Of a stretch of 56,499 nucleotides of DNA, positions 1 through 8,745 are shown in pieces. Source of the stretch: Streptomyces novaecaesareae. GTDB taxonomy: Bacteria > Actinomycetota > Actinomycetes > Streptomycetales > Streptomycetaceae. Where the stretch lies: the NCBI RefSeq assembly GCF_000716875.1, contig NZ_JNWQ01000043.1:1-56499 (forward strand), given 5' to 3'. Below the pieces are notes generated by a model, which was given only the letters and a program-made list of their open reading frames with translations, did not search any database and had not been told where the DNA came from. The stretch's first letter is position 1; each line of letters begins with the position of its first letter. The position numbers and the translations under genes are program-made.

Positions 1-416
<416 letters not shown>

Positions 417-450
417 GTGGTCAACGGTGCCGGGGCGGGCCCCGCCGCCG

Positions 451-517
451 CATCGGACCGGCGCTGACACCGTGTCGCCCCGGCTGCCACCCCCGGATGT
501 ACAACCACGGTCCGATG
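451..517. promoter_or_regulatory. Separated 9-bp inverted repeat in the ABC / two-component divergent promoter
   Basis: CATCGGACC at 451-459 is the exact inverse of GGTCCGATG at 509-517. The second arm overlaps the probable -35 region of the histidine kinase gene. It may be a pair of sites for the NarL-type response regulator encoded just downstream. The 49-bp gap is long, so this is only a candidate. Confidence 0.35.
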
Positions 518-543
518 ACGGGGCCGCCGTCCCTCGTTACGAT
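515..543 (+). promoter_or_regulatory. Probable promoter of the histidine kinase gene, leaderless
   Basis: A TACGAT -10 box at 538-543 lies 8 nt before the ATG, with ATGACG at 515-520 as the -35 element and a 17-nt spacer. The distance puts the transcription start at or next to the ATG, and no Shine-Dalgarno sequence is present. Confidence 0.5.
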
Positions 544-551
544 CTTGAACC

Positions 552-1847
552 ATGCCTTCGACCACCTCCCCGCCGCTGTTCCGGCGCGTCCCGCCCGAGA
601 TCTGGGTCGGGCTCGCGTGGTGCGTGGCCGCCGCCTACCCCGCCGTCCTGCTCGGTGGCACGGCCCGGCACCACAGCGGCGCCGCCGCGCACGGCGGCCT
701 GGCGTTCACGCTGGCCGACACGGTGGTGGCCTTCACCGGCGCGGCGCTGGTGCGCCGGCTGCCGGTGCTCTCGGTGGTGCTGCTGCTCGTCGCCGCCTTC
801 ACCGAGACCGACGGCTGGGCCGGCGGCGCCCAGGTGCCGCCCGCCGCGCTGCTCGCCGTGGACACCGCGCTCTGCCTGATCACCGCCACCCGGCCGCGGC
901 GCACCTCGCGGGCCGTGTCCGCCCTGGTCGTGGGCTTCCTGGTGCTGCACATCGGCCTGGTGCGCGGCAACACCGTCGGGATCTTCACCGGCACCCACAT
1001 CGGCTCCGCCGACGGCGCGGCGCTGCTCGCGCTGGTCGCCTGGCTGGTCGGGCGCTCGGTGCGGCAGAACCGGGAGCACGCCGAGGCGTTGAGCACCCGG
1101 GCGGCCGCCGAGGCGGTCACCGCCGAACGGCTGCGGATCGCCCGCGAGATGCACGACACCGTCGCGCACAGCCTGGGCATCGTCGCCCTGCAGGCGGGCG
1201 CCGCCCGCCGGGTCATCGACAGCCGGCCCGAGCGGGCCAAGGCGGCGCTGGGCGAGATCGAGGCCGCCGGGCGGGACACCCTGGCCGCGCTGCGCCGGAT
1301 GCTGGTTGCTCTGCGCCGGGCCGACGGCGAGGCCTCGGCGACCGTCCCGCAGGGCCTGGCCGACCTCGACCGGCTGGCCGAGGCCACCACCGCGGCGGGC
1401 GTGCGGGTGGAGGTCCGGCGGCACGGCGAGCAGGGGCCGCTGCCGCCGGAGGTGGACCTCTCGGCCTTCCGGATCGTCCAGGAGTCGGTCACCAACGTGG
1501 TCCGGCACGCGGACGTGCATGCGTGCGTCGTCTCCGTCGACCGCCGGACGGCGGGGGAGCTGTCCGTCGAGGTGACCGACCGGGGCCGGGGTCACGGCAC
1601 CGCCCCGGGCAGCGGCTTCGGGCTGGCCGGGCTGCGTGAGCGGGTCGCCCTGCTGCACGGCGAGTTCGATGCCGGACCGCGGGCGGGCGGCGGGTTCCGG
1701 GTGGCGGCCACGCTGCCCGTCGCGGCTGTCGCTCCCGGGGACGAGGCTGCCGTTCCTGCGGGCCTGGCTGCCGCTCCCGGGGGCGAGGCTGCCGCTCCCG
1801 CGGTCCCGGCACCGGGTTCCTCGGTCGCGAGGGAGGCGGGCGCATGA
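552..1847 (+). CDS. Sensor histidine kinase, HisKA_3 (NarL/DesK-like) type
   Basis: A 431-residue membrane histidine kinase. Residues 15-175 contain several hydrophobic segments with no large extracellular domain. The HisKA_3 dimerisation motif REMHDTVAHSLGIV follows, with His201 as the predicted phosphorylation site. A C-terminal ATPase domain ends in the glycine-rich GFGLAGLRERVALL. The last 35 or so residues are an Ala/Pro-rich tail encoded by a duplicated 30-nt segment and are not part of the kinase fold. The stop overlaps the response regulator start (ATGA), so the two are translationally coupled. The signal is unknown; the divergent ABC transporter is the likely target. Confidence 0.95.
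   Translation: MPSTTSPPLFRRVPPEIWVGLAWCVAAAYPAVLLGGTARHHSGAAAHGGLAFTLADTVVAFTGAALVRRLPVLSVVLLLVAAFTETDGWAGGAQVPPAALLAVDTALCLITATRPRRTSRAVSALVVGFLVLHIGLVRGNTVGIFTGTHIGSADGAALLALVAWLVGRSVRQNREHAEALSTRAAAEAVTAERLRIAREMHDTVAHSLGIVALQAGAARRVIDSRPERAKAALGEIEAAGRDTLAALRRMLVALRRADGEASATVPQGLADLDRLAEATTAAGVRVEVRRHGEQGPLPPEVDLSAFRIVQESVTNVVRHADVHACVVSVDRRTAGELSVEVTDRGRGHGTAPGSGFGLAGLRERVALLHGEFDAGPRAGGGFRVAATLPVAAVAPGDEAAVPAGLAAAPGGEAAAPAVPAPGSSVAREAGA
1731..1802 (+). repeat. 30-nt direct repeat at the 3' end of the histidine kinase gene
   Basis: Bases 1731-1760 and 1773-1802 are near-identical 30-mers (3 mismatches) separated by 12 nt. They encode the Ala/Pro/Glu-rich tail after the ATPase domain. 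The repeat probably arose by slippage and can vary between strains without harming the kinase. Confidence 0.75.
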
Positions 1848-2533
1848 TCCGGGTCGTGCTGGCCGACGACCAGCCGCTGGTGCGGGCCGCGCTGGAGATG
1901 GTCATCACGGAGACGGCCGACGTCGAGGTGGTCGGTGAGGCGGGCACCGGGGCCGAGGCCGTCCGGCTGGCCGCCGAACTGCGCCCGGACGTCGTGGTGA
2001 TGGACATCCGGATGCCCGGCATGGACGGCATCGAGGCCACCCGGCTGGTGACCGCCGCCGACGGCCCGACCAGGGTGGTCGTGCTCACCACCTTCGACGA
2101 GGACGAGCACGTCTACGCGGCGCTGAGCGCCGGGGCGTCCGGGTTCCTGGTCAAGGACATGGCGCTGGACGACATCCTCGGCGCGGTGCGGGTGGTCGCC
2201 GCCGGGGACGCCCTGATCGCCCCGAGCGTCACCCGGCGGCTGATCGGCGCCTTCGTCGGCGGCCGGCCGCCGCAGCGGGGGGCCGACGCGGGGACGTCCG
2301 CCGCGGCGGCGCCCGCCGTCCGGCGGCTGGAGGCGATCACCGAGCGCGAGCGGGAGATCCTCACCCTGGTCGGCCGCGGCCTGTCCAACACCGAGATCGC
2401 CGCCGAACTGGTGCTCAGCATCGCCACCGTCAAGACCTACATGACCCGGTTGCTGGCCAAGCTCGACGCCCGCGACCGGGTGCAGCTGGTCATCCTCGCC
2501 TACGAGGCGGGCCTGGTCTCCGTCCCCGGCTGA
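1844..2533 (+). CDS. Response regulator, NarL/FixJ family (REC + LuxR HTH)
   Basis: A 229-residue cytoplasmic response regulator paired with the upstream kinase. The receiver domain covers residues 1-120, with acidic residues DD at 8-9, phospho-acceptor Asp54 in VVMDIRMPGMDG and the conserved Lys in FLVKDMALDD. A 35-residue Ala-rich linker leads to the LuxR-type helix-turn-helix (ITEREREILTLVGRGLSNTE onward, about 165-226). It overlaps the kinase by 4 nt. The likely target is the divergent promoter at 417-551. Confidence 0.95.
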   Translation: MIRVVLADDQPLVRAALEMVITETADVEVVGEAGTGAEAVRLAAELRPDVVVMDIRMPGMDGIEATRLVTAADGPTRVVVLTTFDEDEHVYAALSAGASGFLVKDMALDDILGAVRVVAAGDALIAPSVTRRLIGAFVGGRPPQRGADAGTSAAAAPAVRRLEAITEREREILTLVGRGLSNTEIAAELVLSIATVKTYMTRLLAKLDARDRVQLVILAYEAGLVSVPG

Positions 2534-2558
2534 CCGGCCCGCCGCGTCGCACAAACGG

Positions 2559-3398
2559 TCAGTGCTTGATCGCCACGCCCGCGTACATCGCGATGTCCCG
2601 GTCGCGGACGGGTGCGGCCTCGGCGTCCGGGCGCCACTGGTGGACCAGCGTGACGCCCGGGTCGAGCAGCTCGTAGCCGTCGAAGAAGGCCTCGGTCTCG
2701 GCCTTGTCGCGGATCTGCAGCGGGATGCCGCGCGCGTTGTACTCCCGGCCGACGCCGCCCACGCCCACCGGGTCGGTGTCGCCGGTGAAGACCGTCAGGG
2801 CGAGGAAGCTCCCGGGCGCCAGGGCGTCCATGAAGCGGCGCACGATGCCCTGCGGGTCGTCCTTGTCCAGCACGAAGTGGACGATCGCGATCAGCGACAG
2901 CGCGACCGGCTGCGAGAGGTCGAGCACCTCGCGCAGCCGGGGGTTGCCGATGATCGACTCCGGGTCGCGGAAGTCGGCGTCCACGTAACAGGTGCGGCCC
3001 TCCGGCGTGCTGGACATCAGCGCCCGCGCGTGGGTCAGCACGATCGGGTCGTTGTCCACGTACGCGACCCGGGCCCCGGGGGCGATCGCCTGGGCGATCT
3101 CGTGCACGTTCGGCGAGGTGGGGATGCCGGTGCCGATGTCCAGGAACTGCCGCACGCCGTACTGCTCGGTGAGGTGGCGCACCGAGCGCTGCATGAAGTC
3201 GCGGGTGGTGCGCATCGAGATCGGCAGCGACGGCCAGGCCCGCACCGAGGCGTGCGCGGCGGTCCGGTCCGCCTCGAAGTTGGTCTTGCCGCCGATGAGG
3301 TAGTCGTAGACGCGGGCGGAGTGCGGGACGTCCATCCGCAGGTCCACCGAAGGGGAGTCATCCTGCGGGCCGCGCTCCGCCCGGACCTCGTTCGCCAT
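2559..3398 (-). CDS. SAM-dependent methyltransferase, DUF574 (Methyltransf_19) family
   Basis: A 279-residue protein of the actinobacterial DUF574 family. It shows the family features: an N-terminal PHSARVYDYLIGGKTNFEAD, a SAM-binding loop FLDIGTGIPTSPNVHE near residue 88, an acidic YVDNDP at the end of strand 2, and SLIAIVHFVLD. Streptomyces genomes carry tens of copies, often beside two-component or DUF397/XRE genes; substrates are mostly unknown. The start is well supported by GGAGGG 5 nt upstream of the ATG. It is convergent with the response regulator, with 25 bp between stops. Confidence 0.92.
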   Translation of the reverse strand: MANEVRAERGPQDDSPSVDLRMDVPHSARVYDYLIGGKTNFEADRTAAHASVRAWPSLPISMRTTRDFMQRSVRHLTEQYGVRQFLDIGTGIPTSPNVHEIAQAIAPGARVAYVDNDPIVLTHARALMSSTPEGRTCYVDADFRDPESIIGNPRLREVLDLSQPVALSLIAIVHFVLDKDDPQGIVRRFMDALAPGSFLALTVFTGDTDPVGVGGVGREYNARGIPLQIRDKAETEAFFDGYELLDPGVTLVHQWRPDAEAAPVRDRDIAMYAGVAIKH

Positions 3399-3491
3399 GT
3401 TCGCCCTCCGTGGGGATCCGTCACCGGCCGCCGGGGTGGCGGTCCTTGGAGCGCATGGTAACGGTCACCGGTATGACGAGATGACGACATC

Positions 3492-4241
3492 TCAGGCTTG
3501 GGCCTCGGGCTGGTTCGGCTCCAGCGCCGGAGCGCCCGGCTGCCGGGGGACGGCGGCCGGGTCGAGCTCGCGCCGGCCGTGCCGCGCGAGTTCGATCGCG
3601 GCGCCGAGCCAGGCCGCACCGAACGCCCACGTCGCCAGCCACTCGCACAGGTACAGCGGCCGGATCGACCAGCCGCTGCCGATGCCCGTCGCCGCGGCGA
3701 CGACGGAGAGCAGCAGGGCGACCAGGATCAGCACCCCGGCCGCCAGGTAGGCCGTACCGACCACGGCGGGCTGGGTGGAGCGGGGGTTGCGGAAGGAGTA
3801 GAGGCAGAACATCGCCAGCATGACGAACAGCAGGCCCGCGAACACGAGGTGCAACACCCCGACGGTGCGCTGGAGGCCCGAGGCGCCCGACAGGGACGTC
3901 GGGCACAGCGCGACCCCGACCGCGAAGACCCCGGCCGCCGTGCTCCAGCGGTCGTCCCGGCGGTCGAAGCGGTAGCAGATCAGGAACACCCCGAGGGCGC
4001 ACAGGGCGCCGACGAAGATGTTCCGGGTGTCGGTGTAGTACGAGGCGCTCATCGAGCCCGGCCAGTAGTCGTCGGTGCTGCGCCCCGTCACCTCGGCGGC
4101 CAGCCAGTTGCCGAACGGCAGGGCCGGCGGCAGCAGGATGCCGAGCAGGCCGACGCCGAGGCGCAGGAACGTGACGGTCCGTTCGTCCTGGACGCCCCGC
4201 CGGGCGTCCGGTGAGTTCTGCGCGCGTGAGTCGTGAGTCAC
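3492..4241 (-). CDS. Multi-pass membrane protein of unknown function
   Basis: A 249-residue integral membrane protein with about seven hydrophobic segments: LRLGVGLLGILLPPALPFG, a second after SYYTDTRNIFVGALCALGV, then segments around residues 83, 110, 125, 155 and 195-215. The overall pattern resembles DUF998-type proteins, but I do not recognise it with certainty. The GTG start at 4239-4241 is chosen because AAGGAG lies 7-8 nt upstream; longer in-frame starts have no ribosome site. It appears to be a single-gene unit. Confidence 0.8.
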   Translation of the reverse strand: MTHDSRAQNSPDARRGVQDERTVTFLRLGVGLLGILLPPALPFGNWLAAEVTGRSTDDYWPGSMSASYYTDTRNIFVGALCALGVFLICYRFDRRDDRWSTAAGVFAVGVALCPTSLSGASGLQRTVGVLHLVFAGLLFVMLAMFCLYSFRNPRSTQPAVVGTAYLAAGVLILVALLLSVVAAATGIGSGWSIRPLYLCEWLATWAFGAAWLGAAIELARHGRRELDPAAVPRQPGAPALEPNQPEAQA

Positions 4242-4416
4242 GGACGGCTCCTTGCCTGCGTGCGGGCGCTTCCGCCCGCGCACTTCTCGGGCCGCAGGGG
4301 GACAGGATGGGGGCGGGTTCGACGGCACCGACGAACCTGAGCGGCCGTCAACTGGTCTACCCGCATCCACGTTCGAAGCACCACCGAATGGAGTGGTTTA
4401 GGGCCTGCGGCGACGA

Positions 4417-4463
4417 CCGCGGCGACGTCCGGTGGTCCCGGGGGCCACCGGACGTCGCCGCGG
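4417..4463 (-). terminator. Strong hairpin terminator after the DUF1648 gene
   Basis: A perfect 19-bp inverted repeat (4417-4435 with 4445-4463, 9-nt loop) begins 28 nt beyond the stop of the DUF1648 gene. There is no U-tract, as is usual for Streptomyces terminators. Confidence 0.8.
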
Positions 4464-4490
4464 CCGCCTGTGCCCGGCCGTCGCCGCGGC

Positions 4491-5516
4491 TCAGCCGGTG
4501 TGCTGGGCGGCGCGCGCGATCAGCGCGTTGAGCAGGGCCGCGCCGCGCTCGGCGTCGTCGACGCTGACGGCGAACTCGGCGCCCTGGCGGGTACGCACCA
4601 CCAGGCAGACGCCCCGGCGCAGCATCACCGTGGTGCCGCGGCCGTTGATCCGGTAGCCCCAGCCGCCCGCCTGGGCGGCGGTGCGCTCCTCGGCGCGGGC
4701 CGAGGCGAGGTCGGCGGGGGACCAGTGCCGGGAGGGTCGGCCGAACGGGCCGAAGCCGACGGTCAGGCCCCGGGCGGTCACCCTCGCCTGCACCGAGGAG
4801 CAGGCGAGGACGGCGAGGGCGGGGAGCCCGAACGACAGGACGATCGACCAGTCCAGCTCGGCGAGCCCGCTCGCGGCCGCCAGGACGCCCGCCGCCGCCG
4901 TCAGCCCGAGCACCGCGGCCAGCAGCTGCAGCCACGGGTTGACGGCCCGCGACAGCCAGACGAACCGCTCGCCCTCCGGCACCTCCAGCACCGGCGCCCC
5001 GGCCGCCGGACGTTCCGCGGCCCGGCCCCCGCGCCGACGGGCGGCCAGCCAGGCCAGCGTCGTGGCGGCGCCGGTGGCCAGCATGATCAGGACCACCTCG
5101 ATGCCCATCGGCGCGGCGTCCTGCCAGCGGGCGCGGTCCAGATTGGCGTGGACGATGGAGGTCTGGGCCCCCGTCAGCAGCACACCGCCGCCCGCCAGCA
5201 CCGCCGCCGCCAAGCCGGGCGTCCCCTCGTCCCAGTACCGCCGCGCGACCGCCGAGAGCAGCACCAGGACCAGCCACAGGCCCGCCGGGAACAGCGTCGC
5301 CGCCGTCAGCGACATCGAACCGTCCGGGTCCCGCCCGCCCCAGTGCGTGGCCAGCGGGTCCGGCAGCCGGTGGCGCGCCGCCAGCGGCAGCGCGACCAGC
5401 AGCGCCAGCACACCGGCCGACCAGACCGCCGCACCCCAGAGCGCCCCCCGGTGCGTGCCCCGACGCGCCGGCTTCCGGGCCGCAGGCCGCTCCGCGCCCG
5501 ATCCTTCGTCCGTCAC
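4491..5516 (-). CDS. DUF1648 domain membrane protein, partner of the GntR regulator
   Basis: A 341-residue membrane protein. After a cationic N-terminus (about 30 residues) comes a transmembrane helix, then LATHWGGRDPDGSMS, the DUF1648 signature (PxHW..GxPD), and four further helices around residues 80-105, 125-150, 180-200 and 225-260. The last 100 residues form a soluble PH-like domain (GLTVGFGPFGRPSRHW...VVRTRQGAEFAVSVDD). The GTG at 5514-5516 overlaps the GntR stop by 3 nt, so the pair is translationally coupled. YtrA-type GntR regulators with membrane partners of this kind are usual in Gram-positive bacteria and respond to envelope stress or antibiotics; the function here is inferred from that. 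Confidence 0.85.
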   Translation of the reverse strand: MTDEGSGAERPAARKPARRGTHRGALWGAAVWSAGVLALLVALPLAARHRLPDPLATHWGGRDPDGSMSLTAATLFPAGLWLVLVLLSAVARRYWDEGTPGLAAAVLAGGGVLLTGAQTSIVHANLDRARWQDAAPMGIEVVLIMLATGAATTLAWLAARRRGGRAAERPAAGAPVLEVPEGERFVWLSRAVNPWLQLLAAVLGLTAAAGVLAAASGLAELDWSIVLSFGLPALAVLACSSVQARVTARGLTVGFGPFGRPSRHWSPADLASARAEERTAAQAGGWGYRINGRGTTVMLRRGVCLVVRTRQGAEFAVSVDDAERGAALLNALIARAAQHTG

Positions 5517-5860
5517 GACATCCCCCTGATCATCTCCACGAGATCGTTCCTGCTGTAGCCGGACCGAGCCGCGTCCGCGACCAACTGCCGTACCCGTTCG
5601 ACCAGTTCGGAGCGGGTGTCGGCGCCGGCCGCGATCGTGATGCCACGGCCCCGGCGGAACTCCAGCACCCCCTCGTCGCGCAGCGCGCGCAGCCCGCGCA
5701 GGACGGTGTTGCTGTTCACGCCCAGCGCCCGGGAGAGCTCCCGGGCCGGGGGCAGTTTGTCCCCCGGGACGCACTCGCCCTCGGCGACGGCCCGTCTGAT
5801 CGCGCCCGCGACCTGTTCGTGCAGCGGTCGGGTGTCCCCGACGTCCAGCTTCAGCAGCAT
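5513..5860 (-). CDS. GntR-family transcriptional regulator, YtrA subfamily
   Basis: A 115-residue regulator with a winged helix from residue 10 to 75 (PLHEQVAGAIRRAVAEGECV, LPPARELSRALGVNSNTVLR, GVLEFRRGRGITIA) and a short 35-residue C-terminal helix pair, the small effector-free layout of YtrA proteins. The ATG at 5858-5860 is chosen because family members start just before the LDVGDTRPLHEQV segment. An inverted repeat, TGCTA-N7-TAGCA, lies directly upstream and is the likely autoregulatory operator. The gene is followed in the same operon by a DUF1648 membrane protein. Confidence 0.9.
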   Translation of the reverse strand: MLLKLDVGDTRPLHEQVAGAIRRAVAEGECVPGDKLPPARELSRALGVNSNTVLRGLRALRDEGVLEFRRGRGITIAAGADTRSELVERVRQLVADAARSGYSRNDLVEMIRGMS

Positions 5861-5862
5861 GA

Positions 5863-5879
5863 TGCTACTGACGATAGCA
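5863..5879. promoter_or_regulatory. Candidate GntR/YtrA operator, TGCTA-N7-TAGCA
   Basis: TGCTA (5863-5867) and TAGCA (5875-5879) form a perfect 5-bp inverted repeat with a 7-bp spacer, ending 3 nt before the regulator's ATG. Read on the minus strand, it contains TATCGT, a plausible -10 box, so a bound repressor would block initiation. It lies in the 184-bp region shared with the divergent stress-protein gene. Confidence 0.5.
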
Positions 5880-6044
5880 CCATTCACGTCATTCGCGGTG
5901 GCCCGCGCACCCGCCGCCCCGCGCCGTATGGAGAGCGTTCGAAACGCCGTACCGGACGTCAGGAAGGCGTCAAGGAGTGCCGGCGGGCAGCACCGACGCC
6001 GGTTGGCTGGAGGGGTACCGGCGACCACGAGACGAGGACGGACC

Positions 6045-6608
6045 ATGCACGGCAGCGGGCGACACGACGGCAGCGCGGCACCCAGGGTGGTGGTCGGGGT
6101 CAGCGGATCGCTGGGAAGCCTGGCGGCGCTGCACCGAGGAGTGGCCGAGGCGCGGGAACGCGGCGCGGAGCTGCTGCCGGTGCTCGCCTGGGAACCGCCG
6201 GGCGGCGAGCTCGGCTACCGGCGCTCGCCCTGCCCGCCGCTGCTCGCCGCCGTCCGGGAAGCCGCCGAACGGCGCCTGCACGACGCCCTCGACGCGGCCT
6301 TCGGCGGCGCCGACCCCGGCGTGCCGCTGCGCCCCGTGGTGGTCCGGGGCGAGACCGGCCCGGCACTGGTCCACGTCGCCGACCGGCCCGGCGATCTGCT
6401 GGTCCTCGGCCGGAGCGGCAACCTGCTGCGCCGCCGGCTGCGGCGGTCGGTGTCCGCGTACTGCGCCCGCAAGGCCGGCTGCCCGGTGCTGACCGTACCG
6501 GTGCCGGAGCTGCTCGACGAGCTGCACGAACTGCAGGCGCTGCACCGCCGCGCCCGCTGGCACCTGCCGGCCGGCCCGGCCGCCGAACTCCTCGTGGCGA
6601 AGGGGTAG
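6045..6608 (+). CDS. Universal stress protein (UspA) family
   Basis: A 187-residue single-domain USP. The first strand reads RVVVGVSGSLGSLAALHRG. The nucleotide-binding end LVLGRSGNLLRRRLRRSVS corresponds to the G-2x-G-9x-G(S/T) ATP motif, followed by CPVLTVP. The usual 140-150-residue domain is followed by a 35-residue helical C-terminal tail (ELLDELHELQALHRRARWHL). The ATG at 6045 is chosen because AGGACGGACC precedes it and the fold starts soon after. It is divergent from the GntR gene and followed by a hairpin. Confidence 0.88.
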   Translation: MHGSGRHDGSAAPRVVVGVSGSLGSLAALHRGVAEARERGAELLPVLAWEPPGGELGYRRSPCPPLLAAVREAAERRLHDALDAAFGGADPGVPLRPVVVRGETGPALVHVADRPGDLLVLGRSGNLLRRRLRRSVSAYCARKAGCPVLTVPVPELLDELHELQALHRRARWHLPAGPAAELLVAKG

Positions 6609-6937
6609 TCGGCAGTTCGGACGTACTCGGCCCGCCCGCTCCGAGGGCGCCCCCGAACGGCCCGCCGCCGGCGCCACGCCCGGCGGCGGACCGCACCGAA
6701 CACCCGGGACTGCGGCCGGTACTCCGGAGCCCCGGCGAAGCGGTGGAGAACAGGTGCCGGGGCGCGCGGCACGGTCGCAGGTTCGGACAGCGGGACCGCC
6801 CCCGAGGGCGGCCCCACCGCGACCACCCCGCGCGCCCCGGCGGAGACAAGGATCCGCAGAATGTCCGGAGGGCGGGCCCACGCTGTGGGCGATGTGGCGC
6901 AAGCCGCGCCGCCCGGAGAACGCCTAGCTGTCGGCGC
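6609..6937. other. 329-bp intergenic stretch, no gene seen
   Basis: This convergent gap lies between the stress-protein and protease genes. It holds the hairpin at 6662-6689 and a weaker one at 6796-6811 (CCGCCC-N4-GGGCGG). I found no reading frame with recognisable protein sequence. Confidence 0.6.
6662..6689 (+). terminator. Hairpin terminator after the universal stress gene
   Basis: CCGCCGCCGG (6662-6671) pairs perfectly with 6680-6689 across an 8-nt loop, 54 nt beyond the stop. No T-run follows. Confidence 0.55.
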
Positions 6938-7957
6938 TTAGTCGTCGGAGGGCAGTTCCGCCGGGACGGCGATGACGTCGACCAGGGCCTCGCCGCGCAG
7001 CACCGTGAGCGCCAGCGGGCGGCCGATCGCGTCGGCCAGCATCAGGCGCTGCAGGGACTGGGCGCTGCTCATCGGCTCTCCGGAGGCGGTGAGCAGCAGG
7101 TCACCCTCGTGCAGGCCGGCGCGGTCGGCGGGGGCGCCGCGGACCACCTCGACGATCCGCAGCCCGGTGTGCTGCCCGGTGCGGTGGCGCAGGACGGGCG
7201 GCAGGGGTGCGGGCACCCCGGCGAGGCCCAGGTAGGCGCGGCGGATCCGGCCCTCGGTGAGCAGGGCGGCGATGATCTGCCGGCTGGTGGCGTCGATCGG
7301 GACGGCCAGGCCGAGCCCGTTCCCGGCCACCGCCGTGGTGATGCCGACGACCTCGCCGTTCGCGGTGGTCAGCGCGCCGCCGGAGTTGCCGGGGTTGAGG
7401 GCGGCGTCGGTCTGGATCACGTTGTCGATGATGCGTACGGTGCTGCCGGCGCGGGCGGGCAGCGAGCGGCCGAGCGCGCTGACCACGCCGGCGGTGACGG
7501 TGCCGGCGAGTCCGAGCGGATTGCCGACGGCGACGACCAGCTGTCCGACCCGCAGCCCGGTCGCCTCGCCGAGGCGGACGGGGGTGGGGGTCGGGCCGTC
7601 GGCGCGCAGGACGGCGAGGTCGGAGAGCGGGTCGGCGCCGATGGTGTGGAACGGGGAGGTGGTGCCGTCGGCGAAGGCCAGTGTCCCGGCGTCGGCGTGG
7701 CCGACGACATGGGCGTTGGTGAGCAGGAAGCCGTCTTCGGTGAAGACCACCGCCGAGCCGAGCGCGGTGCTGAACCAGCCGCCGCGGCCGCGCCGCGGGA
7801 CCTGGAGTGCGGCCACCCGGGGAGTCACGGCGGCGGCCACGGTGGCGACGATCCGCGAGTAGGTGTCCAGCGCCTCCGTGGTGCCGTCGTCCGGGGCGTG
7901 TTCGTCCGGGGCGTGTTCCTCGGGGGCGTGTTCCGGCCCCGGGAGTGTGTCGGCCAC
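6938..7957 (-). CDS. HtrA/DegP-like trypsin-type serine protease with PDZ domain (S1C)
   Basis: A 339-residue protease. The catalytic triad is visible: His in LLTNAHVVGH, Asp in PLSDLAVLRAD and Ser in LNPGNSGGAL. A C-terminal PDZ domain (GLRIVEVVRGAPADRAGLHE...) ends the protein. Unlike classical HtrA there is no signal peptide or membrane anchor with this start, so it is predicted to be cytoplasmic. The N-terminus carries a short EHAPD tandem repeat. The GTG at 7955-7957 is chosen because AGAGGGG lies 8 nt upstream; a GTG at 7964-7966 is an alternative, but its ribosome site would touch the codon. It is a monocistronic unit. Confidence 0.85.
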   Translation of the reverse strand: MADTLPGPEHAPEEHAPDEHAPDDGTTEALDTYSRIVATVAAAVTPRVAALQVPRRGRGGWFSTALGSAVVFTEDGFLLTNAHVVGHADAGTLAFADGTTSPFHTIGADPLSDLAVLRADGPTPTPVRLGEATGLRVGQLVVAVGNPLGLAGTVTAGVVSALGRSLPARAGSTVRIIDNVIQTDAALNPGNSGGALTTANGEVVGITTAVAGNGLGLAVPIDATSRQIIAALLTEGRIRRAYLGLAGVPAPLPPVLRHRTGQHTGLRIVEVVRGAPADRAGLHEGDLLLTASGEPMSSAQSLQRLMLADAIGRPLALTVLRGEALVDVIAVPAELPSDD

Positions 7958-8124
7958 GGTGCTCACCCCTCTCGTCGGCGCGAGTTCTCCCGGTGCCAAC
8001 AACGGCGCGCCGCCGAACCTTCCGCCGCCGGGTGCTGACGCGGTCTTGACGTGCGACCGACTACAAAGGGGAAGCAAAGCAGGCGTATGGTGTGAGCAAA
8101 ACCACCTGTGTGGGGGAGGGCCTG

Positions 8125-8745
8125 ATGGAGACCATGCCTGAGCCGGACCGGCGCACGCTCGGCGCCCCGGGCGGCGTGCCGCCGGGGCTGGACCCGTTGC
8201 TGGCGCCCACCCGGGACACCCTGCTCGGCCGCCGCCCGCACCGACTCCCGCGCTGGAAGCGGCTGCTGAAGCCCGGCGCGGCCGCCCCGGCGCCGTCTTC
8301 GGAGTGGATCCGGTTGGAGGCCGACGAACAGGCCCAGCGCCTCGGCCGCCGGACGCCCGGCACCGAGCACGTCCTGCTCGCTCTCCTGGCCGTCCACGAG
8401 GTCCTGAGCCACCAGGCGCAGCCGCAGCCGCAGCCGGACGTCGACGACACCGGCGGCGAACTGCTCGCCCGGCTCGGCCTCGACTACGCCGACGCCCATG
8501 CGGCCCTCAGTGCCGGGACGATCGCGCTCCCGGCCGACCCCCGCTCCGTCGAGGCCTACCTGGCCGGCGCGGCCCCCGGGCCGCTGGTGCGGGCGCTGCT
8601 CGACGAGGACACCCGGGCCCGCCGACTGGTCGAGGCCCTGGGCGGGGGCGGGGGCCTCGGCACCCTGGGCGACGGCGAGCGGGCCCACCCGGCCGAGCGG
8701 CAGGGCGGGCCCGGGCACCGGCCGGAGGGTCAGCGCGTGGTGTAG
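8125..8745 (+). CDS. Clp N-terminal repeat-like protein (no AAA domain)
   Basis: A 206-residue protein. Residues 57-90 (RLEADEQAQRLGRRTPGTEH followed by VLLALL) match the Clp_N repeat pattern A..A..LG....GTEHLLLAL, and residues 112-135 look like a second, weaker repeat (LLARLGLDYADAHAAL). There is no ATPase module. The C-terminus is Gly/Arg-rich and low in complexity. The ATG at 8125 is preferred over 8092 because GGGGGAGGG lies just upstream. Stand-alone Clp_N proteins may act as adaptors or stress sensors; that role is inferred. Its last 17 nt overlap, on the opposite strand, a relic of an SDR gene. Confidence 0.75.
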   Translation: METMPEPDRRTLGAPGGVPPGLDPLLAPTRDTLLGRRPHRLPRWKRLLKPGAAAPAPSSEWIRLEADEQAQRLGRRTPGTEHVLLALLAVHEVLSHQAQPQPQPDVDDTGGELLARLGLDYADAHAALSAGTIALPADPRSVEAYLAGAAPGPLVRALLDEDTRARRLVEALGGGGGLGTLGDGERAHPAERQGGPGHRPEGQRVV

